NCBI RefSeq assembly: GCF_027596085.1
Contig: NC_072458.1
Span: 3,161,001-3,225,000 of the forward strand
Direction: 5' to 3'
Source of the DNA: Anoplopoma fimbria
Lineage: Eukaryota > Chordata > Actinopteri > Perciformes > Anoplopomatidae
DNA length: 64,000 bases
Below the pieces are notes generated by a model. That model was not told where the DNA came from and did not search any database. It saw only the letters and a list, made by a program, of their open reading frames with translations. The position numbers and the translations under genes were made by a program. Positions 10,091 through 20,951 of this stretch are shown piece by piece. Each line of letters opens with the position of its first letter. Position 1 is the first letter of the stretch.

Positions 10091-10502
10091 TGCTCTTCTC
10101 ATATTTATCTAACACACAGAGACTGGAACAGATATGGAAATAAGTCAAGTCAAACAATGTCGCGTTTTGATAAGCAGCTTTAGAGCGCTGAGTCGTTCAT
10201 GGCAGGTGGCCTCCAAGGAAGTTTCTGTGTCGTCAGATTGGCTTCACCAAAAGTCAGTGTTGAATTATTTGAAATTACGTCTCCAACTGAAATAACATAA
10301 CAAACAAACTTATTTTAAACCAAAGCATGATGTTTTTCTAAACCTACAAACTAACAACATTAACCACGTGTTTAAAACTGCGACCGCAATACATGACAAA
10401 ATATGTTTCCCTGGAAACGTAATTGACAATGCAGTTTATTTGTATGGGTACATTATTTTGAAGGAAACAGGATTGATCTAATTTATGAAACTACATCAGG
10501 TG

Positions 10503-10838
10503 CTAAAGACAGGTGACACGAGATGCACAAACAGAAGGGTAAGTATAATAACATTGGATGTTATTCCATTTCCAATATTTATCATAGTTGGCGTGAACAC
10601 AGTGTTCGTTTCCTCCCCTGTTGTTTGGTTCTCCTGGAGAACTCCAGAAGGAAAAGTCCACTGTGGAACCATCACACCACATCCAGCTGCCTTCTTTGTG
10701 GATGTCACTGAGTCCGATCCAGGTGCGCCCCTCAACGTGGTCGAAGTTCTTGATCAGGGTTTGTATGAAATTATCTTCATCCAGACTGTGGATGGACACC
10801 AGGTTGGCTTTCTGAGACACACAGTAGAGCTCTGCATC
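10503..10838 (-). pseudogene. C-type lectin, 5'-truncated copy 1
   Basis: Encodes the last two-thirds of a C-type lectin domain: DAELYCVSQKANLVSIHS, WIGLSDIHKEGSWMW, the sugar-binding EPN motif in GEPNNRGGNEHC, then KWNN and SVCASRVTCL plus stop. The signal peptide and N-terminal third are missing. Homology to the intact copy at 15094-15582 stops at base 10838, where an unrelated repeat (TATTTTTGTTCAAATTTAGC) is joined. The canonical calcium-site WND is WNN here. I call it a broken duplicate; whether the remaining open frame is expressed cannot be told. Confidence 0.8.
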
Positions 10839-11310
10839 AGTATTTTTGTTCAAATTTAGCTCTAATATTACTGTTATCCATAATAACAAAAATCCATTTC
10901 AATGTAGTCTCACCAAATTCAATTATCACAGCCATTTATTACCAAAATCAATTTGACATCCGGACAAGGAACCACAGAACTGAATGATTGGCATTAAGGC
11001 TGGTATAGATTCATCAGGTTTGTAATAAACAGTAAGACATCATCTGCATACAGCTCAGTTTTTTATGGAGTGGATCGTATTTGGGTTCCTGCTGTGGCTC
11101 GTTGTTTGGGTAAAACATTACATTTTATAAATTGTCCACCCATCAATGAAATGGGCAGATAAACAAATCTAACATGACATTCTTGACAGTATTTTTGTTC
11201 AAATTTAGCCTTAATAACTTTCTAATATTACTGTTATCCATAATAACAAAAATCCATTTCAATGTAGTCTCACCAAATTCAATTATCACAGCAATTTATT
11301 ACCAGAATCA
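10839..11310. repeat. local duplication blocks C and D, first occurrence
   Basis: 10839-11098 matches 16208-16483, sharing AGTATTTTTGTTCAAATTTA through CCTGCTGTGGCTC. 11103-11310 matches 16123-16331, beginning GTTTGGGTAAAACATTACAT. The two blocks are in different order in the two places. Confidence 0.85.
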
Positions 11311-12003
11311 ATATCGAACATATAAGTACTGTTTAGAAATGTCATCAAACATTAGTCCATTAGTTCTTGTACTCTTTAACATTTTGGATGATTTATTTCG
11401 TTATTAACTGTCATATTAAAGTGGATTTATATAGCCGACCGTCACCATGTGCATAGCTTACTATGCCCCCAGAGCTAGTGTTAAATGTGTGTGTCTGTGT
11501 ATTAATGAAATGAGGCCGCGTTTAGACCAGGGCAGCCCTACCACGCCACGCGGTACCCGTAGTTTGACTTTTGAAATGATGACGTGAACACTGAATTCGC
11601 TTCATATTCGACTTGCTTTGTGTGCACTTCAGAGTGTTTAATTGGAGCTTTGTATATTGAGAAATCAATTGACTTGCGCTAGCATTAGCTTAGTAACAGC
11701 TTTCACAGCCTTTAAGGTGCTACTGCTAAACAACATCACATGTGACTTAGCACGTGTGAATAACTTAATGATTCAATAACAGTTTAATATTCACAACCAG
11801 CAAATCTCAACTCTTAAAAAGTATTAAGATTAAGAAGGGAAAGATGTTAAAAATACATAGCTAGTTAAGGTGAGCGTGCAGTAATAGATCAAGGTGGGCA
11901 CAGGTTGGATTGTTTTTATTTCCTTTTTTTTTATTAATGTTATGATCAAGGCAAATTCACAGTAACTTTGCTAGTATCTCATCACCAAAAATAAGAACAA
12001 ACA

Positions 12004-12005
<2 letters not shown>

Positions 12006-12062
<57 letters not shown>
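12006..12062. repeat. (TA)n microsatellite
   Basis: Uninterrupted TA dinucleotides over about 57 bp. Confidence 0.95.
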
Positions 12063-12066
<4 letters not shown>

Positions 12067-12464
12067 ATTGTATTTTAATTTAAAATTCATGTGTTACAAA
12101 TACGCTTTGTTCTTTTCTTTTGAGGCCTAAAATAGGGATTTGTTATTATTAATTATTATTATAGGTACTGGTGATCATTAAGGAAAGTAATGGCAATATT
12201 TGAAACCTGAAGTTAATGATTTGAAATTTGTGCCATCTTTTGTAACAAATGTGGTGTTTACCTTGTGTGTTTTTATATATATATATATAAAAAAAAAAAA
12301 AAGTGTCCTGTGACATCTTGCAACAAGCTTCTCCTGTTCAAGCTCCTCCATCTGCTGTCTTCCTGTGAGAGTGTCCTGTTTGACTGTTTCAACAAACCAA
12401 AGCGTGACTGCAGGAAAGGGGTCATCTGCCAGTCTCAGGTTCATGATATGATGGCTATTGTCAA

Positions 12465-13064
12465 ATGGCTGCTCCAGTGAAGCTCAGAATCATCCTAGGA
12501 GAAAACTATTCCCAGAGACTTATGCTGCAAGATGGGATTCCAGAGACTGTCGGTGAACTTGTTAAGCAAATAAAGAGGCAGTGTGGAGTAGAAGCGGACT
12601 TCAGGCTTCAATTTATGGATGCTGAGTTTGGAAAGGAATTTACCAATTTGACCTCCGTATCGGATATCCAGGACAAAAGTACCATAACGCTCATCTTTGA
12701 TTCAGCTGCATCTGCCCTGCCCGATGGCTCCCCGCCCCCTCCCTTCTCGGCTCCTCCTACATCCCCCTCTCTTGATGACTCTTCACTTTCATCTCGCAGC
12801 TCATTTGACACCGACAATTTGTCTTCTTCTGAGTCCAGCTCTTCAAGATCCTCTAGATGGCCTGTTGTTTTCCTTGTGCCCCGATTCCCCTATGATGGTC
12901 AGCTGCAGCTGGACAGGGCCAATGCTGCATTCAAAGAAACTGGAACTTTGTTGAATCCCGATATTAAACTTAAAACTTCCATTCTTGACACTTTAGCTGA
13001 AGCGATAGTTCAATACAAAGTGTACCCTTCTGACAGTGAGTTTGAAGACGTAGCAGAAGCCCTT
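12465..13064 (+). pseudogene. N-terminal PB1 and linker segment of the deleted gene
   Basis: Two hundred codons with no stop, retaining the basic and acidic PB1-like residues (KLRIILGE, RLQFMDAEFG). Family resemblance ends at the T-rich tract. Confidence 0.7.
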
Positions 13065-13388
13065 GCTTTTTTTTTTTCTTTTTTTGACATACTTTGTCTG
13101 GCCTACACACCCAGACCGACTCCATTGATGTCAGAAGAGAGTGCATCCTCAAAGCCCTATGTGTCTACCTGAATGAAGAGCCGGAGAAGCTGGTGAAAGA
13201 ATACAGGGTATTCTAATTTAGTTTTCTATAGTCCTCATTCTGAAATATAGAACCGTTGGCTATGTAAATTTAAATAAATGCTAGCTGTTTTACAGCAGTA
13301 ATGTTTACATAAGCACTAAAAAACTGGGATATATACAAGAATAAATGAAACATTTTTTCCTCTGTTATTTCCTTTTTCCTTTTTAAAG

Positions 13389-13724
13389 GACACAGATGGT
13401 GAAAACAGTCAAGCGGAAATAACAGAGACAACCTTTGGAATCTTTGTTGTTCGAAAAGAAGGTGCAGAGCCAGGAGATGACCCGGAGGATGTGGGTATCA
13501 TTCTGGAGGGTGTGGAAGTTCTGGATGAGCTTGGTAACGTAGCATTGGCTGTAGCTCTGTTGTTGGCTCCTGTCTATGCTCTTAACCTAAGCTACCCTCC
13601 AGAGCTGAAATATACCTTTGAAGCTCTACAGAAGATCATCATGGAGCTTGATGGAAACAAACTCTCAAAAAAAGCTCAAGCTCTTAAAACACTACTTTCA
13701 CGCGAGTCATCCACAACTGAGTGA
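13389..13724 (+). pseudogene. C-terminal exon of the deleted PB1-family gene
   Basis: Acceptor TTTTTAAAG, then 111 codons and a stop. The motifs FGIFVVRKEGAEPGDDPEDV and ALNLSYPPELKYTFE are typical of this family's C-terminus. No disabling change is seen in this exon. Confidence 0.7.
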
Positions 13725-14479
13725 CCTCTGGGTCCCTGTTATGGGTCAGCAGCACCACTAATGTTTAACAGATCCAATCGGTTCATGTTTGGGAAAAAAA
13801 GGAAGTATTTGCCTTTTTAAAAATTAACAAAATGTGTTTTGTGTTTTTTATGCTTCCAACTGTTGCTACTTGTGGGATATGAGCGGACATTTGTTGTGAA
13901 ATGATTCTTGAAAAAAAAAAAAGTTATATACTTCAAACTTCTGTTTGGCATTTGAAAATATAAGGAGGCACAATGTTGTATTTTCAGTTTGTCTTAAAGA
14001 CATTTTTGTTTTGTTTGCAGCATTCTTTTTTTTATTTTTATGCATCTGTGACAACGAGGAACATGTTAATGTTGTTACAACATGTTAACTGGAATGTATG
14101 TAGCAAAAGCCACTTCATTGTTAATGGCTACCAAGTTAGTATCCAAGGTATAAAAATAAGGAAGATTGTCTATCTGTTAACACTTTAAAGGCTGAAGCAG
14201 TCTGCTGTATTTTCACACTTAAAATGCTTTGCAAGCAATTGCTAGAAAAGTTATTTTTGCCTTTTCTGGTGAATACAGATCTATACCAACAAATCCTATT
14301 TGTTTTGTGATATTTTTCCAAATTTGACACCAACAAGGGGTAAACTAAGTTGACACATATGTTTAAGTTGCTGAATGTCTTTATGTCAAAAAGCTAAGGT
14401 TATTCTTTGAAAAATTACAATTGTGGAATGTATTTCCATATGATTAAAAGGCTGTTTCTCAGCATTAAGCATTTGTGAT
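13725..14479. other. 3' flank of the PB1-family gene
   Basis: AT-rich sequence likely including the old 3'UTR. Nothing else is recognised. Confidence 0.4.
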
Positions 14480-14845
14480 GATCCCACTTAGTTTAGTTGT
14501 GTTGGATCAGCACCATTTACTAGTGTAATTGTACTTTTTAAAAATGTAGTTGTACATACCCTATTCAATTCAGTCACATGTAATCCTATTATTTAGGTTT
14601 AAATGTCCCAAGAAAATTAAGTCAGATCTTAGTAAATATGTTAAATTAACCTTTTCAAATTAAGTTGGACTCAGCCCTTGTAATTAAGTAACAATAACAC
14701 AAATACATCAAGTTGACCCAACATACTTAAATTTAGTTGGCTTGACAAAATTGTTTATTGCTAAACGAAAGCATTTTAATTAGGTGGAAATTCTTTCCAT
14801 AATTTTATTACGTTCACCCAACAAGTTATTTTTTTGAGTGTGCAT
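14480..14845. repeat. dispersed teleost repeat ending TTTTTTGAGTGTG
   Basis: AT-rich element with internal AAGTTGAC/AGTTGGCTTGAC motifs, ending AACAAGTTATTTTTTTGAGTG. That end recurs across teleost genomes. It is probably a non-autonomous DNA transposon. Confidence 0.5.
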
Positions 14846-14900
14846 TTACTCCTACACAAAAGTAATTCTACAAGTCCCTATGAATGAGAAACTACAGATT

Positions 14901-15012
14901 AAAAAAATACAAACTGAAACATGGAATACATCTAATACATGAGGAAAGTAATTACAAAACAGGGGTAAGATTGTCTTTTAAGCATATTTTGAAACTTTTT
15001 ATAGACAAACAT
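14901..15012. repeat. local duplication block B, first copy
   Basis: Nearly identical to 16976-17087 (AAACTGAAACATGGAATACA through TTTTTATAGACAAACATT). It abuts the duplicated lectin 3' flank. Confidence 0.85.
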
Positions 15013-15025
15013 TATGACAATGCAG

Positions 15026-15031
15026 TTTATT
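15026..15031 (-). terminator. poly(A) signal of intact lectin gene
   Basis: AATAAA on the minus strand, about 65 nt past the stop codon. It is conserved in truncated copy 1 at 10435-10440. Confidence 0.5.
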
Positions 15032-15093
15032 TGTATGGGTACATTATTTTGAAGGAAACAGGATTGATCTAACTTATGAAACTACATCAGGTG

Positions 15094-15582
15094 CTAAAGA
15101 CAGGTGACACGAGATGCACAAACAGAAGGGTAAGTAGCAAAACATTGGTAGTCATTCCATTTCCGATACTGATCATAGTTGGCGTGAACACAGTGTTCGT
15201 TTCCTCCCCTGTTGTTTGGTTCTCCTGTACTCCAGAAGGAAAAGTCCACTGTGGAACCATCAGACCACATCCAGCTGCCTTCTTTGTGGATGTCACTGAG
15301 TCCGATCCAGGTGCGCCCCTCAAGGTGGTCGAAGTTCTTGATCAGGGCTTGTATGAAGTTATCTTCATTCAGACTGTGGATGGACACCAGGTTGACTTTC
15401 TGAGACACACAGTAGAGCTCTGCATCAGCCCAGGTCATTGGTGAGGCGACGTACTTGTAGCAGCGGCCGTTGAAGCCGTACCAGAACATGGGACAGCTGC
15501 CCCGCTGTAGCATCACTTGTTTGTCATCAGAGGGAGACACAGGACCCAGAGCCAGACCCAACAAGAAGAGGAGCAGGAGCAT
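15094..15582 (-). CDS. secreted C-type lectin, intact copy 2 (ladderlectin/nattectin-like)
   Basis: A 162-residue protein in a single exon. It has a hydrophobic signal peptide (MLLLLFLLGLALGPVS, about residues 1-16), then a C-type lectin domain from about 30 to 161. Visible landmarks are Cys30, Cys41, Cys58, WIGL at 92-95, EPN at 121-123, Cys131, WND at 142-144, Cys147, Cys155 and Cys161. EPN plus WND is the calcium-dependent mannose-type sugar site of the family. Such small lectins are secreted and bind microbial glycans in fish serum and mucus. I chose the Met at 15582 because it opens the signal peptide; the frame runs further upstream but without lectin character. A TATA box lies about 100 bp upstream and an AATAAA about 65 bp downstream. 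Lack of introns is unusual for these lectins as I remember them. Confidence 0.85.
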   Translation of the reverse strand: MLLLLFLLGLALGPVSPSDDKQVMLQRGSCPMFWYGFNGRCYKYVASPMTWADAELYCVSQKVNLVSIHSLNEDNFIQALIKNFDHLEGRTWIGLSDIHKEGSWMWSDGSTVDFSFWSTGEPNNRGGNEHCVHANYDQYRKWNDYQCFATYPSVCASRVTCL

Positions 15583-15680
15583 GTTGGTGTCAGAGTCTCT
15601 TTCTAAGACTTTGAAGAAAATGATCTGAACTGTTGCTGTGTTATCAAGAATCTTGCAGAGACAGTAGAAAGGCCACTTTC

Positions 15681-15687
15681 TTTTATA
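15681..15687 (-). promoter_or_regulatory. TATA box of intact lectin gene
   Basis: Minus-strand GCATATAAAAGAAAG, about 100 bp upstream of the lectin ATG. The same element sits at the matching place in the copy 3 pseudogene. Confidence 0.55.
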
Positions 15688-16122
15688 TGCTTCAGAGAGG
15701 GTGTCTGCAATGCTGGTGTGATAGCATTGGTCAAATGCACTTAGCAAGCACAAATTAAACATTATTGTTATCATAAAGCAAACCCTATTAATCATTGCTA
15801 GAGTTATATATATATATATGAGTGTTCCCCGTAACATTAGTCATAATCGGATTTACTTTTGCTTTCTCAGTGAAAAAACAAGAGTGCACTACCTCAACTC
15901 AAGAGGACTCTCTCTGACGTTTTAAAAGCACTGAACCTAAAAATACTATAGATGAATCTACTATGACATGCACAAATATTATACCTCCTCTGTCTTTTGG
16001 CAGCTTTGAGGTTATATATAACAATTTGGGATTGTTCCTTTGTCATATGAACTTTTAGAAATATTTCTGCTATCTTTTTATGTTTTCTTTCCCATGTTTA
16101 TAATAAACATTGTCAAAAGACT

Positions 16123-16483
16123 TGTTTGGGTAAAACATTACATTTTATAAATTGTCCACCCATCAATGAAATGGGCAGATAAACAAATCTAACATGACAT
16201 TCTTGACAGTATTTTTGTTCAAATTTAGCCTTAATAACTCTCTAATATTACTGTTATATCCATAATAACAAAAATCCATTTCAATGTAGTCTCACCAAAT
16301 TCAATTATCACAGCCATTTATTACCAGAATCAATTTGACATCCGGACAAGGAACCACAGAACTGAATGATTGACATTAAGGCTGGTATAGATTCATCAGG
16401 TTTGTAATAAACAGTAAGACATCATCTGCATACAGCTCAGTTTTTTATGGAGTGGATCGTATTTGGGTTCCTGCTGTGGCTCC
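16123..16483. repeat. local duplication blocks D and C, second occurrence
   Basis: One continuous stretch containing in series the two blocks that occur separately at 10839-11098 and 11103-11310. Confidence 0.85.
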
Positions 16484-16975
16484 TAATGGATTCAGTGAGC
16501 AGTTCAAAAAGTAGCATAAAAATCAAGAGGGATAGAGTGTCTCACTGACGGGTTGATCTCCCCAACAAGAACTGTGATCATCATAAGCCATAAACAAGTC
16601 TGCTGGCCCTCTGTTAATAAAATATCAGCTTAATCAAGCTAATAAAACTATCCCCAAGGCCAAACTATTCCATGACACTAAACAAGTAGTACGGATCAAA
16701 AATCTTCTCAGCATCAAGTGATATGATCAGACCTCGCGCTTTATGAATGTTTGCATGTTGTATGTTGCATCCAAGTTTCTCTGTGAGGGGCTTGATCTGC
16801 TCTACATGATCATTGACCAGATGTCATCCAGGGCTCATTTAAGGACATTTAATTCTCTGGTTAAAAAAAAGAAAGATACACTTATCCCTCAACAAACCAC
16901 TACATCTATGCTGCAGGACTGAATGAGACATTTCTTACTGAGAAATGTATAGGACCATATTAATTACAGTATTTA

Positions 16976-17087
16976 AAAAAAATACAAACTGAAACATGGA
17001 ATACATCTAATACATAAGGAAAGTAATTACAAAACAGGGGTAAGATTGTCTTTTAAGCATATTTTGAAACTTTTTATAGACAAACAT
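16976..17087. repeat. local duplication block B, second copy
   Basis: Second copy of the block at 14901-15012. It lies just downstream (in minus orientation) of lectin pseudogene copy 3. Confidence 0.85.
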
Positions 17088-17326
17088 TTTTTTGTTAAGT
17101 GTGAAAAGCCATTCCATAATTTGGTTCCCCTAAATCTTATCGAAAATTGACCTCTAGAAGTAAATCATTTAGGAGGATGAAGATCTAAAGACTGACGAGT
17201 TGAGTAAGAATGAACCTGTGAATTTGCTTTGAAGAAGGTCTTGAAATGTTCTGGAATATTTCTTTCACCTAAAAGAATCTTATAAATAAAAACAAATTTG
17301 AAAAATATTGATGTCATATACATGAC

Positions 17327-17514
17327 ACACAGTGGAGCTCTGCTTCAGCCCAGCTCATCTGCGTGGAGATGTACTTGAAGCAGCTGTTGTTGTAGCTGAT
17401 CCAGTACAACGGACAGTGGGCCTGCTAGAGCTCCACAAACGGCTCCACTTGATCGTCATCAGACTGAGACACGACACCCGTAGCCAGACCAACCAAGAAG
17501 AGGAACCGGAGCAT
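17327..17514 (-). pseudogene. C-type lectin, 3'-truncated copy 3
   Basis: Starts with an intact signal peptide (MLRFLFLVGLATGVVSQSDD from 17514). An in-frame TAG follows after PFVEL, then the frame resumes as QAHCPLYWISYNNSCFKYIS and MSWAEAELHCVS. It ends where unrelated sequence begins at about 17327. The rest of the lectin domain, including EPN and WND, is absent. It is the mirror of copy 1, which keeps only the 3' part. Confidence 0.85.
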
Positions 17515-17627
17515 GTTGGTGTCTCTGTCTGTCACAGGAGCAGGATGAGGATTGGTGTGTTGGTAAGAGTCGATCTGCACCGTTGGATTGGATCGAGAAC
17601 ATGAAGGAGACAAATGAAGGTCGCTTT

Positions 17628-17634
17628 CTTTATA
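17628..17634 (-). promoter_or_regulatory. TATA box retained by lectin pseudogene copy 3
   Basis: Minus-strand GCATATAAAGAAAGC, the counterpart of the intact gene's TATA box. The promoter is preserved although the coding part is broken. Confidence 0.5.
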
Positions 17635-17874
17635 TGCTTCAGAGAGGGTGTTTTTCACTGCAGGCATATTATTGGTCAGCTGACGTTGGTGAACAGGTTC
17701 AGCAAACAATTACACAGTGAACACAAAGCTCAAAGACCACCAGCTCACCTAGAGATGATGCATGAATAAATATTTAATTTAATTTCCTCACAGATAAAGT
17801 CCATCTGAGGTAAAAAAGATGTGTTTTTTCAATAAAACCTCTCTCCAAGCTCTGCCAAAGTGAGCCATAAGAAT

Positions 17875-18178
17875 GTTTCTTTTTACATTACAGTCATTTA
17901 GCAGACGCTTTTATCCAAAGCGACTTACAATCAGTAGCTCAAAGCTTATATTACATATCATTAAATATCATTCACCCATTCACACACTGGTGACAGGGCT
18001 ACAATGCAAGACTCTAACTAACATTCATACAACATCCAGTCCACACCGATGGCAAAGCCTTCTGGAGCAACTTGGGGTTAAGTGTCTTGCCCAAGGACAC
18101 ATCGACTGCCGAAGCTGGGTATCGAACCGCCGATCCTCTGAATGGAGAACGACCCTGCTCTAGCGCAACAGCTGCCCT
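17875..18178 (-). mobile_element. tRNA-derived SINE-like repeat
   Basis: The plus strand begins TTACATTACAGTCATTTAGC and CAGACGCTTTTATCCAAAGC, a very common fish repeat. Read from the other end, the minus strand shows polymerase III boxes: an A-box-like TTGCGCTAGAGCAGG and a B box GGTTCGATACC. CTTGGGCAAGACACTTAACC follows. This is the layout of a tRNA-headed SINE in minus orientation. Confidence 0.65.
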
Positions 18179-18179
18179 C

Positions 18180-19529
18180 TTTCTGTTGGTGATGAGAGAT
18201 GAGAGTGTGTCTTTAAAAAATACTATTTAATGCAAAGACCAGGACTAAGCTGCTTATAACACTTACGTTCGGATTGAATCCTCAAGATCATCTTTGACTT
18301 CTGTCTCATAATCAATCAACTATGGTCTAAAATCACACTTTCCCCTGTCCATTCGATTCAGTATGATCCTAGCTCAGTGTTGAAATGATGATTAATACTT
18401 GTTGGAAAAATATTTCTATGTCATGCTGCTCATATTCACAATAGAGTGATTTAATTATCACAAGTGAGTGTGAAGTAAATGTTGAGTTGTGTCTACATAA
18501 TTAGATATCCTCATGCTGGATAGGCAGTGCTCTTGTGATTGCAACAGCAGCTTGCCCAATATTGATCTATTGCAGGAGACTCGCACAGACATGAAAAAAA
18601 ACACTTTTATGATTGAATTCAACATAAACAAGCAGGTGATAAATCTGTAGAATTATTTTTATTATGTCATTACTGTGTACCTATGACGCTAAATGTGTTA
18701 ATATCCTACAACCAGGACTCTGACGTGAAAACAAGGAAATAACAGACGAGAAATCAATGTTCACCATTGATTGACAGCACTCTGGCACATTAATGAGTAC
18801 ATCTCTTGTATTTGTTTAATTATATTTTCACAGTTTCAAAAGAAAAAGGCCTGCGCTATATCAGAGAGGCAGAAGAAAAATATGTTACACTATCCCTCAA
18901 TCACTGTTATATAGGCAAATCCACTTCTGCTATGTATGAGAAAGAAATGCCAGGGACCTTTTTATAAAATGTGCACTCCTTCCTTCGGACCAAGTTAATA
19001 GATACTGAACATGAGCCAATAAAAAAACATAAGCTCACCTGGAGACGTCTAAACCCACTCTTTCTTTTGGCAACTGTGAGATTTTCTATCATTAATCTGG
19101 GTTGTTTCTTTTGTCATATAAAATTAGAGAAGTATTTTTCATTACTTTTTGCTGTCTTCTTTGATATGTATTTATATGTTGATGCATTGGACTGCGTTGT
19201 CAGGGTAATCCAAACATTTATTTTTCAATCCATCCATGAATTGGGCAAACATATGCATCTAATAATACATTCTTGAGACCTTTAAATACTGTGTTCAAAT
19301 GTTGACTGAATAGGGTTATATATTTTTTCATACAGAATGCAACATGGTGACAAAAAAGTTGACAATAGATCAACTTTAATTTGTACCTTCACGCACGTCA
19401 AGCAGCTAGCAAGTGTACACTGGCCCTGGGTTAATAATATATCAACTTGCTTAATCAATCTAATAAAACCTTCCCTGTTACAATCAGTATTTGGTGGACG
19501 TTTCTACTGCTTTTTATTGCTTATTTATA
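18180..19529. other. intergenic, nothing clear
   Basis: Between the lectin cluster and the LINE tail. Contains duplication block E but no exons that I can support. Confidence 0.4.
18462..18546. repeat. local duplication block E, second copy
   Basis: Diverged partner of 10008-10090. It marks the outer edge of the duplicated lectin region. Confidence 0.6.
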
Positions 19530-19685
19530 ATACTTGTTTTTTTTTTTATTTCATTTTAATTTTAATTTTATCTTGTTTTTCTTTTACTATGTATCTTGTG
19601 TGCACTTTACCCTATGCTGCTGTAATCCTGCAAATTTCCCCGCTGCGGGACTAATAAAGGATTATCTTATATTATCTTATCTTAA
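19530..19685 (+). mobile_element. LINE 3' end (L2/CR1-like tail)
   Basis: CTGCAAATTTCCCCGCTGCG, then GGACTAATAAAGGATTATC and a short (TTATCTTA)n tail. This is the usual 3' terminus of a fish non-LTR retrotransposon. Only the 3' UTR is visible, a typical 5' truncation. Confidence 0.65.
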
Positions 19686-20825
19686 TACACAGATACAGAC
19701 TCAGAGGGATTTATGCAGTGTCAAAGTGCAATGAGGATGATAAGAGGTCGAGGAGGAGCAGTGGAGGCCGGAGGTGGGCGATGTTGATCGGAATGAGGCA
19801 GGGGACGTTGCTGGGAAATGATCTCAACAATGATCTGGCACCAGATGAGTGAAGAGGCGGGGGTTGAAATACTGGAGGGTGACGAGCTGATTGCTGGCAG
19901 GTGCTCAGGTCTTGGTCAACACTTTTCACTTGTTCAAAACTACGCAGTATTTAGACATAAGCCAAAGAAAGACAACAAGCTCACCCAGAGATGTCACATA
20001 AAACCTATAATTTATTAATTTCAGTCAAATGTTGACATAGTAAAACGCTGCTTTAGAAAAGACATGTGGTTTCAGCTGTCAGAAGTTTGAGGGGACACGA
20101 GGGGAGACATATTGCTTTGTGGTTGACTATTTTTTTCATTTACAACTGATAAATAATAACAACATACCAAACATGGGCATATATTTACACATCAACAATA
20201 TTACAATAGTACAAAGCCTTCAATGTCCTCTCTTGCATTGTGAACTTTGTGTTTTTTTTATTTTAACATGCAAACAGGTTTTAAACAACATTGCTTTAAA
20301 AAAACGTAACTTTACACAGTCATGACTACGGCCGATAAAACACTAAATTCACCTTCCTGTTGGTTTCCTGTCCGCTAAAGCGTTTGACACCAGAGGAAAG
20401 AGAAGAGCGTCATCACACTAACTTGCTCTCCTGCTGCTCTCAAGTGGCCACAAAACATAACTACAAGTACTTTTACATTCCAGCGTTGCAGCTTCAAACC
20501 ACAAACTTGTTGTCTTCTCAAGAATGAACTGACACATTGTTGAACCTCTGAACATGGCACATGAACTTTTGTCACCTCAAAAATACATAAATAAACATTA
20601 TATTACAATAAATAAGTAATATCGCACAATTATCCTGCTCTTTAAACACAACGAGCAGAGGTGTATTTGTGCATGTGTGCATCATGTACAGGTTAATAGT
20701 AAAAATGACTACCACAAGGCCTTTCTATGACACTGAATATGAACAGACCACGGCTCTGAATTATCAGCTCTAGCAGTCAAAGAATCACCGACTTGGTGTC
20801 ACAGAAAGCATCTTCAAAGTGAGAG

Positions 20826-20951
20826 TATGTAACTTTTAAGCGGTGAAACAAGTCAACACAGTTTTGCTGCTTACAGTACAGCCCTATTTGGTTGGTATAA
20901 CACATGGGGGCTACTGTTAGCAAACTGTAGACATATAGCAAAAGTTACATA
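20826..20951. mobile_element. MITE-like element with TATGTAACTTTT termini
   Basis: TATGTAACTTTT at 20826-20837 is the exact reverse complement of AAAAGTTACATA at 20940-20951, giving a 126-bp element with 12-bp terminal inverted repeats. Three TTAGGG-like units (20957-20974) follow immediately. Confidence 0.6.

Larger units (their letters stand above)
12465..13724 (+). pseudogene. PB1-domain protein of a teleost multicopy family, internally deleted
   Basis: The 5' part (12465 to about 13064) encodes MAAPVKLRIILGENYSQRLM, a PB1-like ubiquitin fold ending FTNLTSVSDIQDKSTITLIF, a Ser/Pro-rich linker, then WPVVFLVPRFPYDGQLQL. The family, often labelled SAMD3-like or uncharacterised in fish, continues for several hundred residues. 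Here coding sequence stops at VAEALA and runs into a T-rich tract ending CACACCCAG, which looks like the 3' end of an intron. Family coding then resumes in another frame at 13130-13207 (SIDVRRECILKALCVYLNEE). A normal GT-AG intron (13208-13388) leads to an intact last exon, 13389-13724, ending LSRESSTTE. The direct read-through frame stops at 13172 (235 aa). A truncated PB1-only protein is possible, but a pseudogene is the simpler reading. Confidence 0.7.
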
